From Clitoria ternatea (taxonomy: Eukaryota; Streptophyta; Magnoliopsida; Fabales; Fabaceae), in the NCBI GenBank assembly GCA_037962975.1, contig CM075671.1, positions 40,324,501-40,388,500 of the forward strand: a stretch of DNA of 64,000 nt, read 5' to 3'. Positions 20,941 to 31,642 of this stretch are shown here, one piece after another (position 1 is the first letter of the stretch; the number at the start of each line of letters is the position of its first letter). Below the pieces are notes generated by a model that searched no databases, had not been told where the DNA came from, and saw only the letters and a list, made by a program, of their open reading frames with translations. Made by a program: the position numbers and the translations under genes.

Positions 20941-21529
20941 AAAATGAAAGTCTAATTAAGCCAACTAAATAGATGATTTTAAGTTTTAGTGGGATTTAGA
21001 GTCTTGGAAAGGTACCAATAGGTCCCTAGGAATGACTACGACTTGTGTGTGACTAGAGATTTCCATTTAAAAGAGGATTTATGGGATTTTTGTAAAGAAA
21101 TTAAGAGGAAATGAGTTGAATACTTTTTTCTATGTTACTCCAGGATTCAGAGGAATTTTTGAGCATGGACTATGCCTACGGGTTTGAAATAAGTCCTAGA
21201 TAGTGCCTATAAAGTTTCATAGCAATTGGAGTTAAAACGGGCAACTTAGGAGGTATGGAAGTTAGCTCGGAGGAAAAAATCAACATAATTCTACAGGTCT
21301 ATCTGTCTAGTAATCTGTTACATAATCGATTACAGCCTTTGCGTAATCAATTACTAAAACTTTTCTGTAACTGATTACCAGAGCAAAAATATAGAGTTTT
21401 TCGAGGTTTTGAATTATGTACCCTTAGATTCCTATTGTTTATTGTCTGGGAAATTTCTAATGTGAAAAATTTACTCAGATTTTCTTAGACCCTAGGATAA
21501 ATGCTAAGAATTGAAAAAGGGACGTCACA
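20941..21529 (+). repeat. 3' part of the 5' LTR of chromovirus G2b
   Basis: Ends GGGACGTCACA, followed after two bases by a primer-binding site. It holds a mini-array TAATCGATTA (21323) and TAATCAATTA (21344), 21 bp apart, with weaker copies at 21311 and 21368. The LTR start is not visible. Its 3' partner starts at 53158, but the two overlap too little for me to align. Confidence 0.55.
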
Positions 21530-21531
21530 GG

Positions 21532-21543
21532 TGGTGTCAGAGC
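21532..21543 (+). other. Primer-binding site of chromovirus G2b
   Basis: TGGTGTCAGAGC, one base off the TGGTATCAGAGC complementary to the 3' end of initiator tRNA-Met. It lies two bases after the CA that ends the LTR. It marks the start of minus-strand DNA synthesis. Confidence 0.75.
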
Positions 21544-21854
21544 AGTTCCATTCTGGACTGGATAAATTTTATGAGATTTAAATATTATACTAAATCATAT
21601 ATCATTTGAGTAAAGTATTAGCTATAAGGTGACTTGTTTGAATCTTGTATGGATATATTTGTATGGTTGTATGCATTATTGGCAGGTTCCTTGGCAAAAT
21701 GCTCCTCAGTCCTTTGGCAGTATGGTATTCTTATGTATATGAGGTATTTCTCTATAACCTAAGTGGTTTAATTGGTTACTAAATCAAGGTGTTTTGCCCA
21801 TTGTAGAATTTGATAAATGACGGGTGAGCCTAGTTCTTGTAATAAGGAAGACAT
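21544..21854 (+). pseudogene. G2b leader and first codons of gag
   Basis: About 270 bp of AT-rich leader lead to ATG at 21817. Thirteen codons (MTGEPSSCNKED) are then cut by the copia insertion. The frame resumes at 31643 with FSKFSQLM, matching the G2a gag start FSRFSQM. The ATG is therefore probably the true gag start. Confidence 0.7.
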
Positions 21855-23218
21855 TGTTATTCAAGTGGCCTCAATACTCAAGAGGGGGGGTGAATTGAGT
21901 TTTTAAAACTTTGCTTGAAATGCCTTTGAACTTGATTCTTTTAACACAAGTTTAGAGATTATGAAAGTAAGATCAAGTAAAGTACACAAGATAATTCAAA
22001 ACAAGAGGCAAATATGGATAAGTCAATTTATCAAACACTTGGTGTGCAATGTTCAATATTAACCAAATCAAGCAAGCTAAAATATGTAAACCACAATCAA
22101 CCAACACAAATCGATCAAGAGCAATATATGAAAGTAAAAGAATAAGGGAGAAGAGATTGCAAACTGATTTAATGAGTTCCACCAACCCGGTGTACGTCTC
22201 GCCTCTAAGAAACCCACTTAGAGGATTTCCACTATTGTAGATTAGAGATACAACTTTGAGCAACTATGGCATCCTAGTGTCCCACACTCAAGAACCCAAT
22301 CCTCACAAGTACAAGGGCAACCCACCCAATCTCTCAATCTTACAATATCCCAAAGGTTGAACCCCAACCTTTGTAACCACTCAACCTAGAGTGAATAACC
22401 ACTCAATCCTAGAGTGAACTTTGGTGTTTGATGTTTGTGTTTACAAGCAAAAATACTCTCTCAAAAAGAGTGGATAAGCAAGTGATAGCTTACACAAATT
22501 CTAACTCTTAAAAGGAGAGGATATACAAATGAAATCTCAAAATATACAAGAGTAAAAACTCACTAAGCACCAAGAATGATTGTAGAATTGATTTCCTTTT
22601 GTTCCTTGTTGCTCTCTTACTTCTTCACTTGTTGTGCTTGTGTTTCCTTTGCATTTATAGAGCCTTGGAGCAGCTTGAGAGACCTTCTAGTCATTGCATG
22701 TAGTGGGCATCTGAGAAATGGTGAAAAAATGAGCTGGTTTCCCACTAAAATATGTTTTGCCACTATCGTAATCAATTACGCCTCGAGCTGTAATCGATTA
22801 CATTTCAAATTTTTCAGTCCAGTTCATGCTGTAATTAATTAGCATTCAACAGCTAATCAATTAGCTTCAAGTCAGAACCCTGGTAATCGATTAGATCTTG
22901 CCCCATAATCGATTAGCTATAGCACCTGATGCATTTAATTCAATTCTTGACTTGGTAATCAATTATGACACTTGGGTAATCGATTAGTGTCGTTCCAGTA
23001 GCTCTGTAATCGATTGCCTGAGGTCTTGTAATCGATTAGCTTATGTACCTGATACATTTAATTCAAAACAGAAGCTATCTAATCGATTAGCTTAGACTCC
23101 CTAATCGATTATCTGCGTAGTTTTTCTGGGTCTGATTCTAAGTCTTTGTTTTTGCAAGAATCTCTTCAAGAGTCCTTTGTCATCAAAATCCTCGAACCTG
23201 TAATCATATTCAAACATA
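21855..23218 (-). repeat. 3' LTR of the Sirevirus-like element
   Basis: 1364 bp, nearly identical to 30284-31642 and close to the solo LTR at 61451-62891 (opposite orientation). On the - strand it begins TATGTTTGAATATG (the other copies begin TGTGTTTG, so the first G is mutated) and ends GAATAACA. It carries twelve TAATCGATTA-type boxes at 22769-23111. ORFs inside are shadows. Confidence 0.93.
22769..23111. repeat. Doublet array of TAATCGATTA boxes, copia LTR
   Basis: The boxes (TAATCGATTA, or a one-base variant such as TAATCAATTA) start at 22769, 22791, 22832, 22854, 22884, 22906, 22956, 22977, 23007, 23029, 23080 and 23102. Steps are 22, 41, 22, 30, 22, 50, 21, 30, 22, 51 and 22. The same layout recurs in the 5' LTR (31190, 31212, 31253 and on) and in the solo LTR at 61560-62005. 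Confidence 0.95.
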
Positions 23219-23220
23219 TT

Positions 23221-23538
23221 CTCCCCCTTTTTGATGATGACAACAATATTCATCTCTTGAGGGTTGTTAGTTTAAATAATAATCTTATCTCTAAGTTTAT
23301 CTCTTGAATGTTTATCTGCACAAACATATCTCTTATGAATTCTGCATGATCTCTTATCTCTTAATCAAATTTTCAGAGTCTGCATTATCTCTTATCAAAT
23401 ATCTCTTAAGAAAATAAATCTCCCCCTATCTTAAAGAATCTATTAACCACTTTAGAGAAAATTAACCATTTTGCAATTTATTTTATGACCAATTAGATGA
23501 ACAATTAATAATGGATGAACAACTTCTTCTCCCCCTTT
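23221..23538 (-). other. Three purine tracts upstream of the copia 3' LTR
   Basis: On the - strand, AAAAAGGGGGAG abuts the 3' LTR (23221-23232), and GGGGGAG cores recur at about 23421-23428 and 23529-23538. The tract next to the LTR is the expected primer for plus-strand DNA. Multiple purine tracts before the 3' LTR are a reported Sirevirus trait. The sequence from 23240 to 23700 is otherwise non-coding. Confidence 0.75.
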
Positions 23539-23706
23539 GGAATCATCAAAAACAATAAAGCAAATAGAGGCATATAATGAAAGGTAAATCTTTATTCAAT
23601 TCAAACGAAAGGGAAAGTACATTAATAGAAAGATGGCAGAATTAAACAAACTTATGCGGAATTGAGAAAAACACAAAACATGTTAACCAAAACATGAAAA
23701 ACAGAT

Positions 23707-24808
23707 TTAGTTATCCGGATTGAAAAAGTGAAGCTCGGAGATTTGGTGAGATAACTCATCATAGCATTGTTGCATCATCTCAAAGTGCTGCTGCTCAGTC
23801 ATTGAAAACTCTTGAAGAGAGTTCTCAATGCGGTCGAAGCGGCGGTCAAGGTGAGCGTAGAGAGATGCGAATGGATCAGAGGGGGCTTCCGGTGCAGGTT
23901 GTGTTACAGGAGGAAGAGGGATTGGCTCATCAGCAGGGGCTTCAAAAGGAATGTTGGCATGATAGCCTTCCATCCTTGAGTACCAAGCTCCATTCAGAAA
24001 AACAAGACCCATCTTGGTGAGGTGATGAGTGCCAATGCAAGCCTTTGGAGGCACCTTCTCCGATAGCTCTCCAGCCAAGTCTACTCCATAATGTTTGAAG
24101 ATTCTAGTGAGTAGAATGGTGTAGTGAAGCTTTTGCTGATCTTTGGCTTAGCGCATGTGGAGCTTGATCATTTGAACCCAATTTATCTCATTTTGGTTCT
24201 GCATTGCCCACATCAAGAGGACATCATCCTCTTCTACCAGAGCATAGTTCCTACCACGGGGAACCAACATCTTGACCAAGAAGAAGTGTAAGAGGCATTT
24301 GTTCAAGGTCAAGTGGCCCACCAGCTTGTGGTTGCTTCTTGGGCGATCAGCCTTCCATAAGGATTGTCGGGCAGTGAGAGCATTGAAACCCCATTCGTCC
24401 TCAGGATCTCCTCCGTCGAACTCTGCATCATTGAGTGTCAGAAGAGAGATTTTCGCCAACTGGCATTTGTGAGCTTAATGGTCACATTTTTAACTTTTGA
24501 TTCTATCACCCCATTGACAAGCTTGAGGTTGCAGTAAAATACCCGGATTAGTTCCGGATAGTAAAGTTCTTCCTTAAGGGTGAGGAAGGGGAAGAGGTTG
24601 TAGTGGTGGAGACATTGGGTGAAGGTGAGGCTGTGGTTGTCAAAGGTTTTAGCAATGGTGTAATGGGGGATATGATGTGTTTTTCAGAAAAATGGTTGAT
24701 GAAGTGTTGAAGGTCTCTATGGTTTATGAAAAACCTGGAGAAATCAAGGGGATTGTTTGTTTGGGCCATTGAAGACCTTGCCCTCTTGATGGTTCTTGAT
24801 GTAGACAT
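23707..24808 (-). pseudogene. Env-like ORF of the Sirevirus-like element
   Basis: Read from ATG 24808: a Ser/Thr/Pro-rich N-terminus, then a frame change near 24560, then an ELYYPELIRVFYCNL segment and NDAEFDGGDPEDEWGFN (after a second frame break near 24445). The middle holds NHKLVGHLTLNKCLLHFFLV. After a TAA near 24148 it continues with LLTRIFKHYGVDLAGEL and a C-terminus rich in Pro and then charged heptads (DRRFDRIENSLQEF, possible coiled coil). Order and wording match the plant 'transposon protein' placed after pol in SIRE-type elements. Its function is unproven, and no clear membrane segment is visible. It is broken by two frameshifts and one stop. Confidence 0.75.
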
Positions 24809-25030
24809 GGTGGTGGAAGAAGAAAAGTGTAGAGGGAAGATGAAGAGAAGGAGAGAGTTCTTTGGGAACTTGAGATAGTTTAAAGGAGAGGAGGTAGTGT
24901 GAGTTGAGAGAGTGAATAGGTAGCTTTTTATAGGGAAAAGGTAGGTTTAGGAAGGAGTGAAGTGGAGTTAGTGGGGGTAGGAACACGAAGAGCCTCGGTA
25001 ACCGTCGTTTGACTGCTCTGGAACCAATGA

Positions 25031-25363
25031 TAATCAATTACGAGGCATGGGTAATCGATTATCTCACTGTTTCTGAGGAAGATGAATCGTTTTCGCACAT
25101 GGGTAATCGATTTGGAGAGATGGGTAATCGATTAGTTTGAGAAACAGAATCGTCCTAATCGATTAAGGGAGGCTGGTAATCGATTAGAGGAAAGTTGAAA
25201 CATTTTGGACCTGAACCAGAGGCTTTGTAATCGATTATGGACCAAGGGGTAATCGATTAGGCAGAAAACAGAAACTTGGTAATCGATTAGATGTCAAGGA
25301 GTAATCAATTAGGTAAGAACCAGAAGCTTACTAATCGATTATTTCAATCTTTGTAATCGATTA
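25031..25363. repeat. Second TAATCGATTA doublet array, inside the copia element
   Basis: It lies between pol and the env-like ORF and is not part of the LTR. Boxes start at 25031, 25052, 25104, 25125, 25156, 25177, 25228, 25250, 25280, 25302, 25332 and 25354. Steps are 21, 52, 21, 31, 21, 51, 22, 30, 22, 30 and 22. The spacers do not align with those of the LTR array, so this is a second array built to the same rule. Confidence 0.95.
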
Positions 25364-25496
25364 TTTTGCTTAAAAACGCCCAGATTTTGTAGATTTTGTT
25401 TCAGAAGGCTGGAAATCTATTAAGTTATTCCTTAGAGCATATCGAACTTAACGAAACATAATCAGAATCAAGGAATTATCAAAATCATCTATTTAT

Positions 25497-27380
25497 TCAA
25501 ACACAATTGGTTATATCAAGGATTCCTAATTCTCTCCTAATATGTATGAATTGATCTTTTGCTACAGGTTTGGTGAATATATCCGCTAATTGCTTGGAAG
25601 TTTCAACATGTTCGAGCACACAATCACCCTTTAATACATGATCTCTAATGAAATGATGTCGAATCTCAATATGTTTGGTTCTTGAATGAATTACAGAATT
25701 CTTTGAAATATTTATAGCACTTGTGTTATCACATTTGAGAGGCACATGGTCTAACATAACACCAAAGTCTAGAAGTTGTTGTCTCATCCAAAGGATTTAA
25801 GCACAATAACTACCAGCTGCAACATATTCTGCCTCAGCTGTGGATAGTGCAACACTTACTTGTTTCTTGCTATGCCAAGAAACAAGAGAACTACCAAGTA
25901 AGTGACATGTTCCACTAGTGCTTTTCCTATCAAGTTTACATCCTGCAAAATCTGAATCAGAATAACCAACTAAAGTGCATTCAATCCCTTTGGGGTACCA
26001 TAAGCCAACATTTTGAGTTCCAACAAGATATTTCATTATCCTTTTTACTGCAGTTAGGTATGATTCTTTTGGACATGCTTGGTGTCTAGCACACATACAA
26101 ACAGCAAACATGATGTCCGGCCTACTTACGGTTAAGTAAAGTAAGGATCCGATTATACCTCTATATTTTGTAAGTTCAACATCCTTACCCTTCTCATCCT
26201 TGTCCAAATAGCATAAAGTGCCCATAGGTGTGGCAATATCATTTGCCTTGTCCATGTTGAATTTCCTAAGCAATTCTTTGCAGTACTTTGATTGACTAAT
26301 GAATGTGCCTTCATTAGTTTTCTTGATTTGTAGTCCAAGGAAGAAAGTAAGTTCTCCCATCATGGACATCTCAAATTCTTCCTGCATTAACTTAGCAAAC
26401 TCTTTGCACATAGACTCATTAGTAGCACCAAAGATTATATCATCAACATATACTTGCACCAATAGTATGTCATTCTTTTTGTACTTTATGAATAATGTTG
26501 TGTCAACCTTTCCTCTTTCAAAGTTGTTTTCTAAAAGAAATTTGCTCAATCTTTCATACCAAGCTCTTGGAGCTTGTTTTAAGCCATACAAGGCTTTCTT
26601 TAGTTTGAAAACATGTTTTGGAAATTGGTAGTTTTCAAAACTTGGAGGTTGATCAACATACACTTCCTCTTGAATATAACCATTCAAGAAAGCATTCTTA
26701 ACATCCATTTGGTACAATTTAAAGTCCTTACAACATGTAAAGGCTAATAATAATCTAATAGCTTCTAGCCTAGCTACGGGTGCATATGTTTCTTCATAAT
26801 CAATGCCTTCTTCTTGATTATAACCTTTAGCTACTAGCCTAGCTTTATTTCTAGTAATTATGCCATTTTCATCTAATTTAATCCTAAACACCCATTTTAT
26901 TCCTATTATTTGGTGATCGTTGGGTCTTGGCACTAATTCCCAAACTTCATTTCTTTCAAATTGATTCAATTCTTCTTGCATGGCCAACATCCAATGTTCA
27001 TCAATAATAGCTTCATCAATGCATTTGGGTTCTATTTGTGATACAAAGGCTAAATGATTACATGCATTCCTAATGGCATTTCGAGTACTTACACCTTTAG
27101 TCATTTCACCTATGACTTTATCTAAGGGATGGTCCTTCAAAGTGATCCATTGTTGTGGTTCCTCATGTTGTGTTGCATCTTTGTCTTTGTTCTCTTCTTC
27201 CTTGTCATTCAAGGTTAATTCTTGAAGAGTACCTACAATATCATCAACATCTTCCTTTCTCGGGGAGTTATGGCGATTCTCATCAAATTTGACATGAATG
27301 GACTCCTCAATGGTGTTTGTTTGTTTATTAAAGATTCGATAAGATTTACTAGATTGTGAATATCCTAGGAAGATTGCCTC
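25497..27380 (-). pseudogene. Copia reverse transcriptase and RNase H
   Basis: A long open frame, 27212-25797, continues in the same frame to 25497 past one TAA (at 25797-25799, where Gln CAA is expected). RT motifs: EELNQFERNEVWELV, KWVFRIKLDENG, RLVAKGYNQEEGIDYEETYAPV, QMDVKNAFLNGYIQEEVYV, YGLKQAPRAWYE and the catalytic YVDDIIFG box (near 26435-26455). RNase H: YSDSDFAGCKLDRKSTSG, STAEAEYVAA, then the CDNTSAINISKN and HIEIRHHFIRD ends. All catalytic residues that I can place are present. Apart from the one stop this module looks intact. Confidence 0.95.
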
Positions 27381-28445
27381 ATCAGCTTAAACATCAAACT
27401 TTCCTAGATTATCTTTTCCATTATTGAGCACAAAGCATTTACATCCAAAAATATGAAAGTATGAAATGTTGGATTTTCTTCCCTTGTAAAGTTCATAGGG
27501 GGTTTTCTTTAGGATAGGCCTTATTAAACATCTATTCATAACATGACAAGCGGTATTTACCACATCGGCCCAAAAATGTTTCGCAATGTTATTTTCATTT
27601 AACATGGTTCTTGCAAGTTCTACTAAGGATCTATTTTTCCTTTCAACTACTCCATTTTGTTATGGAGTTCTAGGAGCTGAGAAATTGTGATTGATACCAT
27701 GTTTTTCGCAAAATTTTTCAAAAGATTGGTTTTCAAATTCTCCCCCATGATCGGTTCTAATGGATGCAATTTTAGAGTTTTGCTCATTTTGGATAATCTT
27801 AGCAAGTTTCTTAAATGCATGATATGCTTCATTCTTATGAGCAAGAAACAAGGTCCATGTATATCTAGAATAGTCATCTACAATTACTAAACCATAGTAA
27901 TTACCACCAAAGCTTTTGATTTTGGAAGGTCCAAATAGATCCATGTGCAAAAGTTGTAAAGGCTTTTAGGTGGAAACAATGTTTTTAGATTGAAAGGATG
28001 CCTTTACTTGTTTTCCCTTTTGACATGCATCACAAAATTTGTTTTCAAATTTAAGCTTTGGTAAACCAATTACTAATTCTTTAGAAACAAGTTTATTCAA
28101 ATGGTCTACATGTATATGAGCTATTCTTCTATGCCATGGCCAAGTTTCATCCTCTCTAGTCATGAAGCATTGTACATCATTTGAGGACAAACTATCCATA
28201 TCAATCATATAAATATTATCAATTCTTTGACCTACAAACTTGATTTCCTTATTAATCTTATGTTCAATTATGCAACAATTTGATTCAAACAAAACTCTAT
28301 ATCCTTTGTCACATAATTGACTAATGCTAAGTAAATTGTGTTTGAGGCCTTCAACATACAATACATCACTAATAGAAGTAGAAGAATTTTTACCAATGTT
28401 TCCAATGCCTATGATTCTTCCTTTGGTGTTGTCTCCATAGGTCAC
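27381..28445 (-). pseudogene. Copia GAG-pre-integrase and integrase
   Basis: One frame with three in-frame TAA stops (near 27966, 27660 and 27387). It carries the GAG-pre-integrase zinc finger (WHRRIAHIHVDHL ... FCDACQKGK), then the core with HMDLFGPSK (first Asp), IRTDHGGEFEN (second Asp) and an NGVVERKN-type segment bearing the catalytic Glu right after the 27660 stop. ELYKGRKSNISYFHIFGCKCFV follows. The 27660 stop fits CAA-to-TAA. The same frame runs on into RT, so the polyprotein is continuous except for point stops. Confidence 0.93.
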
Positions 28446-28569
28446 ACTTCCTTTTCTTTTGGGAGTGAATTAGGTGAATTTACTTATGTCTCCAGTCATA
28501 TGCTTTGAACACCCACTATCCAAATACCAATGGGTGTTACTTACCTTGAAGCATACCTATAAAACAAGA
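28446..28569 (-). pseudogene. Copia protease
   Basis: On the - strand just before 28445 the sequence encodes HWYLDSGCSKHMTGD, the copia aspartic protease loop (D-S-G), at about 28530-28490. A TAA near 28470 and a frame change after 28569 separate it from the flanking ORFs. It would cleave the polyprotein. Too short to be picked as an ORF. Confidence 0.85.
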
Positions 28570-30227
28570 TTAATTTAGAGAACTAGGTACCCATTGTATG
28601 TTGGGTCCTTTAATGTTAGCTTGTGGTAATGTTCCTTTGGGAACCCACACTTTTCTTATGACCTTTGGCCCTAATTTTCTAACATTGCAATTTGATGAGC
28701 TATGACCTTTGAAACCACAATGATTGTATTTCATAAAAGGTGAAGATAATTTCATAGGTGGCACAAAAAATTTTTTATAGTGTTTTTCTTTCTTGGTAGA
28801 GTTGTATCCTAGACTGGTTTTATCAAACATGCATCTTTGGTTTCCAAGTAATATATTTAAGTTATCTCTACCATTAGTGAACTTTTCTAGTGTCCTATTT
28901 AAGTCTACAACCTTGGTTTCAAGAATATCACACTTCTTTACAAATTCACATGGTTTGGTCCTAGAGCATGCTTGAACATTTTCTAATTCATCTTCCAAAC
29001 ATTTATTCTCTTTACACACTTCTATAAGATCCCTCTCAAGAGTGTCAATGGTCTTTCTACATAATTTGTACTTACTAGAAAGCTTAACAAATTTATCATA
29101 CAATTCTTCAAATGCTTCTAGTAATTCATTTTTGTCTAAATCAAGAAGACTTACCTCATTATCTTCTTCTTGGTAATTGGCCATTAAACAAAGATTCGCT
29201 TCTTCATTTTTGGACTCATCGGAACTACTTACATCGTTTTCATCCCAAGCGATGTAAGCTCTTCTTCTTCCTCTTTTCTCCTTATTCTTTTTCTTTAGAT
29301 TTGGGCAATCTACTTTGAAGTGCCCTTCTTTTCCACATTTAAAACAATTTGGTGAAGAAGAGGATTCATTAGAGATTGGTTTCTTACCTTGGGGTTTGAA
29401 GTTCTTTTGGAATCTTTTGTTTTTCATGAACTTTCCAAACCTCTTCACAAATAAACCAAATTCTTCTTCTTCGTCAAGGTCACTACATGATTCTTCTTCA
29501 TGTATAGAGGTGGCCTTGAGAGCTAAGCCTTTCTTCTTGGAGGATTTTTCTTCTTCCTCCGCTTGCTTCAAAACTCTTAGTTCTTGCTCTTGCTCTTGTA
29601 GTTTTCCGAAGAGTGTGGCAAGTGACATTTCATTGATAATTGGGGATTGTTTGATGGCGGTGACGAGTGGTTGCCATTCCCTGCTAAGACTTTCAAGACT
29701 TTGTGCACAAGTTCTTTGTTAGTGTAAACTTTACCAAGAGTGATGAGATGATTAATTATAAGAGTAAATCTCTTTTGCATTTCTACTATAGTTTCCCCTG
29801 AATTTATTCTAAAACTTTCATATTTGCTAGTCAAGGTACTGATCTTGGAGTCTTTTACATCACTAGTACCTTCGTGAGTTACTTGTAAAGTATCCCACAT
29901 TTCCTTAGCGGATTGACAAGTCATTATTCTAAAAAATTCATCTGGACCTAATGCCATAGTGATGAGATTTTTAGCCTTATATCCGTATTGCACTTTCTTC
30001 TCCTCATCACCTGTCCATTCTTCCAAAGGTTTTTCAATATTTTTATCATTGACAGTATGCATGGGTGTATAAGGACCATTTTTAATGGCATTCCAAATTC
30101 TTAAATCAATAGATTGAATAAAGATTTTCATTCTTTCCTTCCAAAAGGCATAGCCTTCCCCATTGAAAGCGGGAGGTCTATTTATGGCACCACCCTTGGG
30201 AAAAAGGTTTTGAGAACTTGAGGCCAT
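28570..30227 (-). pseudogene. Sirevirus-type extended Gag, one frameshift
   Basis: Starts at ATG 30227 (MASSSQNLFPKGG), 41 bases after the PBS. Piece one, 30227 to about 29681, is a UBN2-type Gag core: RPPAFNGEGYAFWKERMKIFI and a KEMWDTLQVTHEGT helix. A one-base loss near 29681 shifts it into piece two, 29628-28570. That piece has QEQEQELRVLKQ, an acidic patch, a canonical CCHC knuckle CFKCGKEGHFKVDC (about 29340-29300), then about 100 residues of heptad-rich coiled coil (ELLEAFEELYDKF ... LEDELENVQ). Long coiled-coil Gag extensions are typical of Sireviruses. Confidence 0.92.
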
Positions 30228-30267
30228 CTAATTTCTTGAAGATGTTAACCTTGATCTACCAAGAGTC

Positions 30268-30283
30268 AAGCTCTGATACCACT
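30268..30283 (-). other. Primer-binding site of the Sirevirus-like element
   Basis: On the - strand AGTGGTATCAGAGCTT directly follows the 5' LTR end (GAATAACA at 30284). It contains the 12-base complement of initiator tRNA-Met. Confidence 0.93.
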
Positions 30284-31642
30284 TGTTATTCATGTGGCCT
30301 CAATACTCAAGAGGGGGAGTGAATCGAGTTTTTAAAACTTTGCTTGAAATGCCTTTGAACTTGATTCTTTTAACACAAGTTTAGAGATTATGAAAGTAAG
30401 ATCAAGTAAAGTACACAAGATAATTCAAAACAAGAGGCAAATATGGATAAGGCAATTTATCAAACACTTGGTGTGCAATGTTCAATATTAACCAAATCAA
30501 GCAAGCTAAAATATGCAAACCATAATCAACCAACACAAATCGATCAAGAGCAATATATGAAAGTAAAAGAATAAGGGAGAAGAGATTGCAAACTGATTTA
30601 ACGAGTTCCACCAACCCGGTGTACGTCTTGCCTCTAAGCAACCCACTTAGAGGATTTCCATTATTGTAGATTAGATATACAACTTTGAGCAACTGCGGCT
30701 TCCTAGTGTCCCATACTCAAGAACCCAATCCTCACAAGTACAAGGGCAACCTACCCAATCTCACAATATCCCAAAGGTTGAACCCCAACCTTTGTAACCA
30801 CTCAACCTAGAGTGAATAACCACTCAATCCTAGAGTGAACTTTGGTGTTTGATGTTTATGTTTATAAGCAAAAATACTCTCTCAAAAAGAGTGTATAAGC
30901 AAGTGATAGCTCACACAAATTCTAACTCTCAAAAGGAGAGGATATATAAATGAAATCTCAAAATATACAAGAGTAAAAACTCACTAAGCACCAAGAATGA
31001 TTGTAGAATTGATTTCTTTTTGTTCCTTGTTGCTCTCTTACTTCTTCACTTGTTGTGCTTGTGTTTCCTTTGCATTTATAGAGCCTTGGAGCAGCTTGAG
31101 AGACCTTCTAGCCATTGCATGTAGTGGGCATCTGAGAAATGGTGAAAAAATGAGCTGGTTTCCCACTAAAATATGTTTTCCCACTATCGTAATCGATTAC
31201 GCCTTGAGCTGTAATCGATTACATTTCAAATTTTTCAGTCCAGTTCATGCTGTAATTGATTAGCATTCAACACCTAATCGATTAGCTTCAAGTCAGAACC
31301 CTGGTAATCGATTAGATCTTGCCCCATAATCGATTAGCTATAGCACCTGATGCATTTAATTCAATTCTTGACTTGGTAATCGATTATGACACTTGGGTAA
31401 TCGATTAGTGTCATTCCAGTAGCTCTGTAATCAATTGCCTGAGGTCTTGTAATCGATTAGCTTATGTACCTGATACATTTAATTCAAAACAGAAGCTATC
31501 TAATCGATTAGCTTAGACTCCGTAATCGATTATCTGCGTAATTTTTCTGGGTTTGATTCTAAGTCTTTGTTTTTGTAAGAATTTCTTCAAGAGTCCTTTG
31601 TCATTATCAAAATCCTTGAACCTGTAATCATATTCAAACACA
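30284..31642 (-). repeat. 5' LTR of the Sirevirus-like element
   Basis: 1359 bp; begins TGTGTTTGAATATG and ends GAATAACA on the - strand. It differs from the 3' LTR by scattered substitutions and small indels (for example a 12-bp difference near 30755). The TAATCGATTA array is at 31190-31530, with some boxes intact here that are mutated in the 3' LTR. Confidence 0.93.

Larger units (their letters stand above)
21855..31642 (-). mobile_element. Sirevirus-like Ty1/copia element, complete with two LTRs
   Basis: Two LTRs (21855-23218 and 30284-31642) flank, on the - strand, PBS, gag, PR, integrase, RT-RNase H, an env-like ORF and purine tracts. The copia order (integrase before RT), an extended coiled-coil Gag, an env-like gene and several purine tracts before the 3' LTR point to the Sirevirus lineage. 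The flanking 5-bp copies GACAT (21850-21854) and GATAT (31643-31647) differ by one base and lie inside the chromovirus gag codons. The coding part has only a few stops and one or two frameshifts, so it is much younger than its host element. Confidence 0.92.

Noticed and set aside
22769..23111. CRISPR-like array (short repeats, regular spacing)
   Set aside because: The repeats are 10-bp palindromes with 11-40 bp spacers inside a plant LTR, present in three LTR copies, with no cas genes and a eukaryotic context.
28500..28570. Splice donor (GTAAGT) in the copia gag-PR junction
   Set aside because: A GTAAGT is present, but no acceptor restores a frame and copia elements of this type are not known to splice here; a plain frameshift plus stop explains it.
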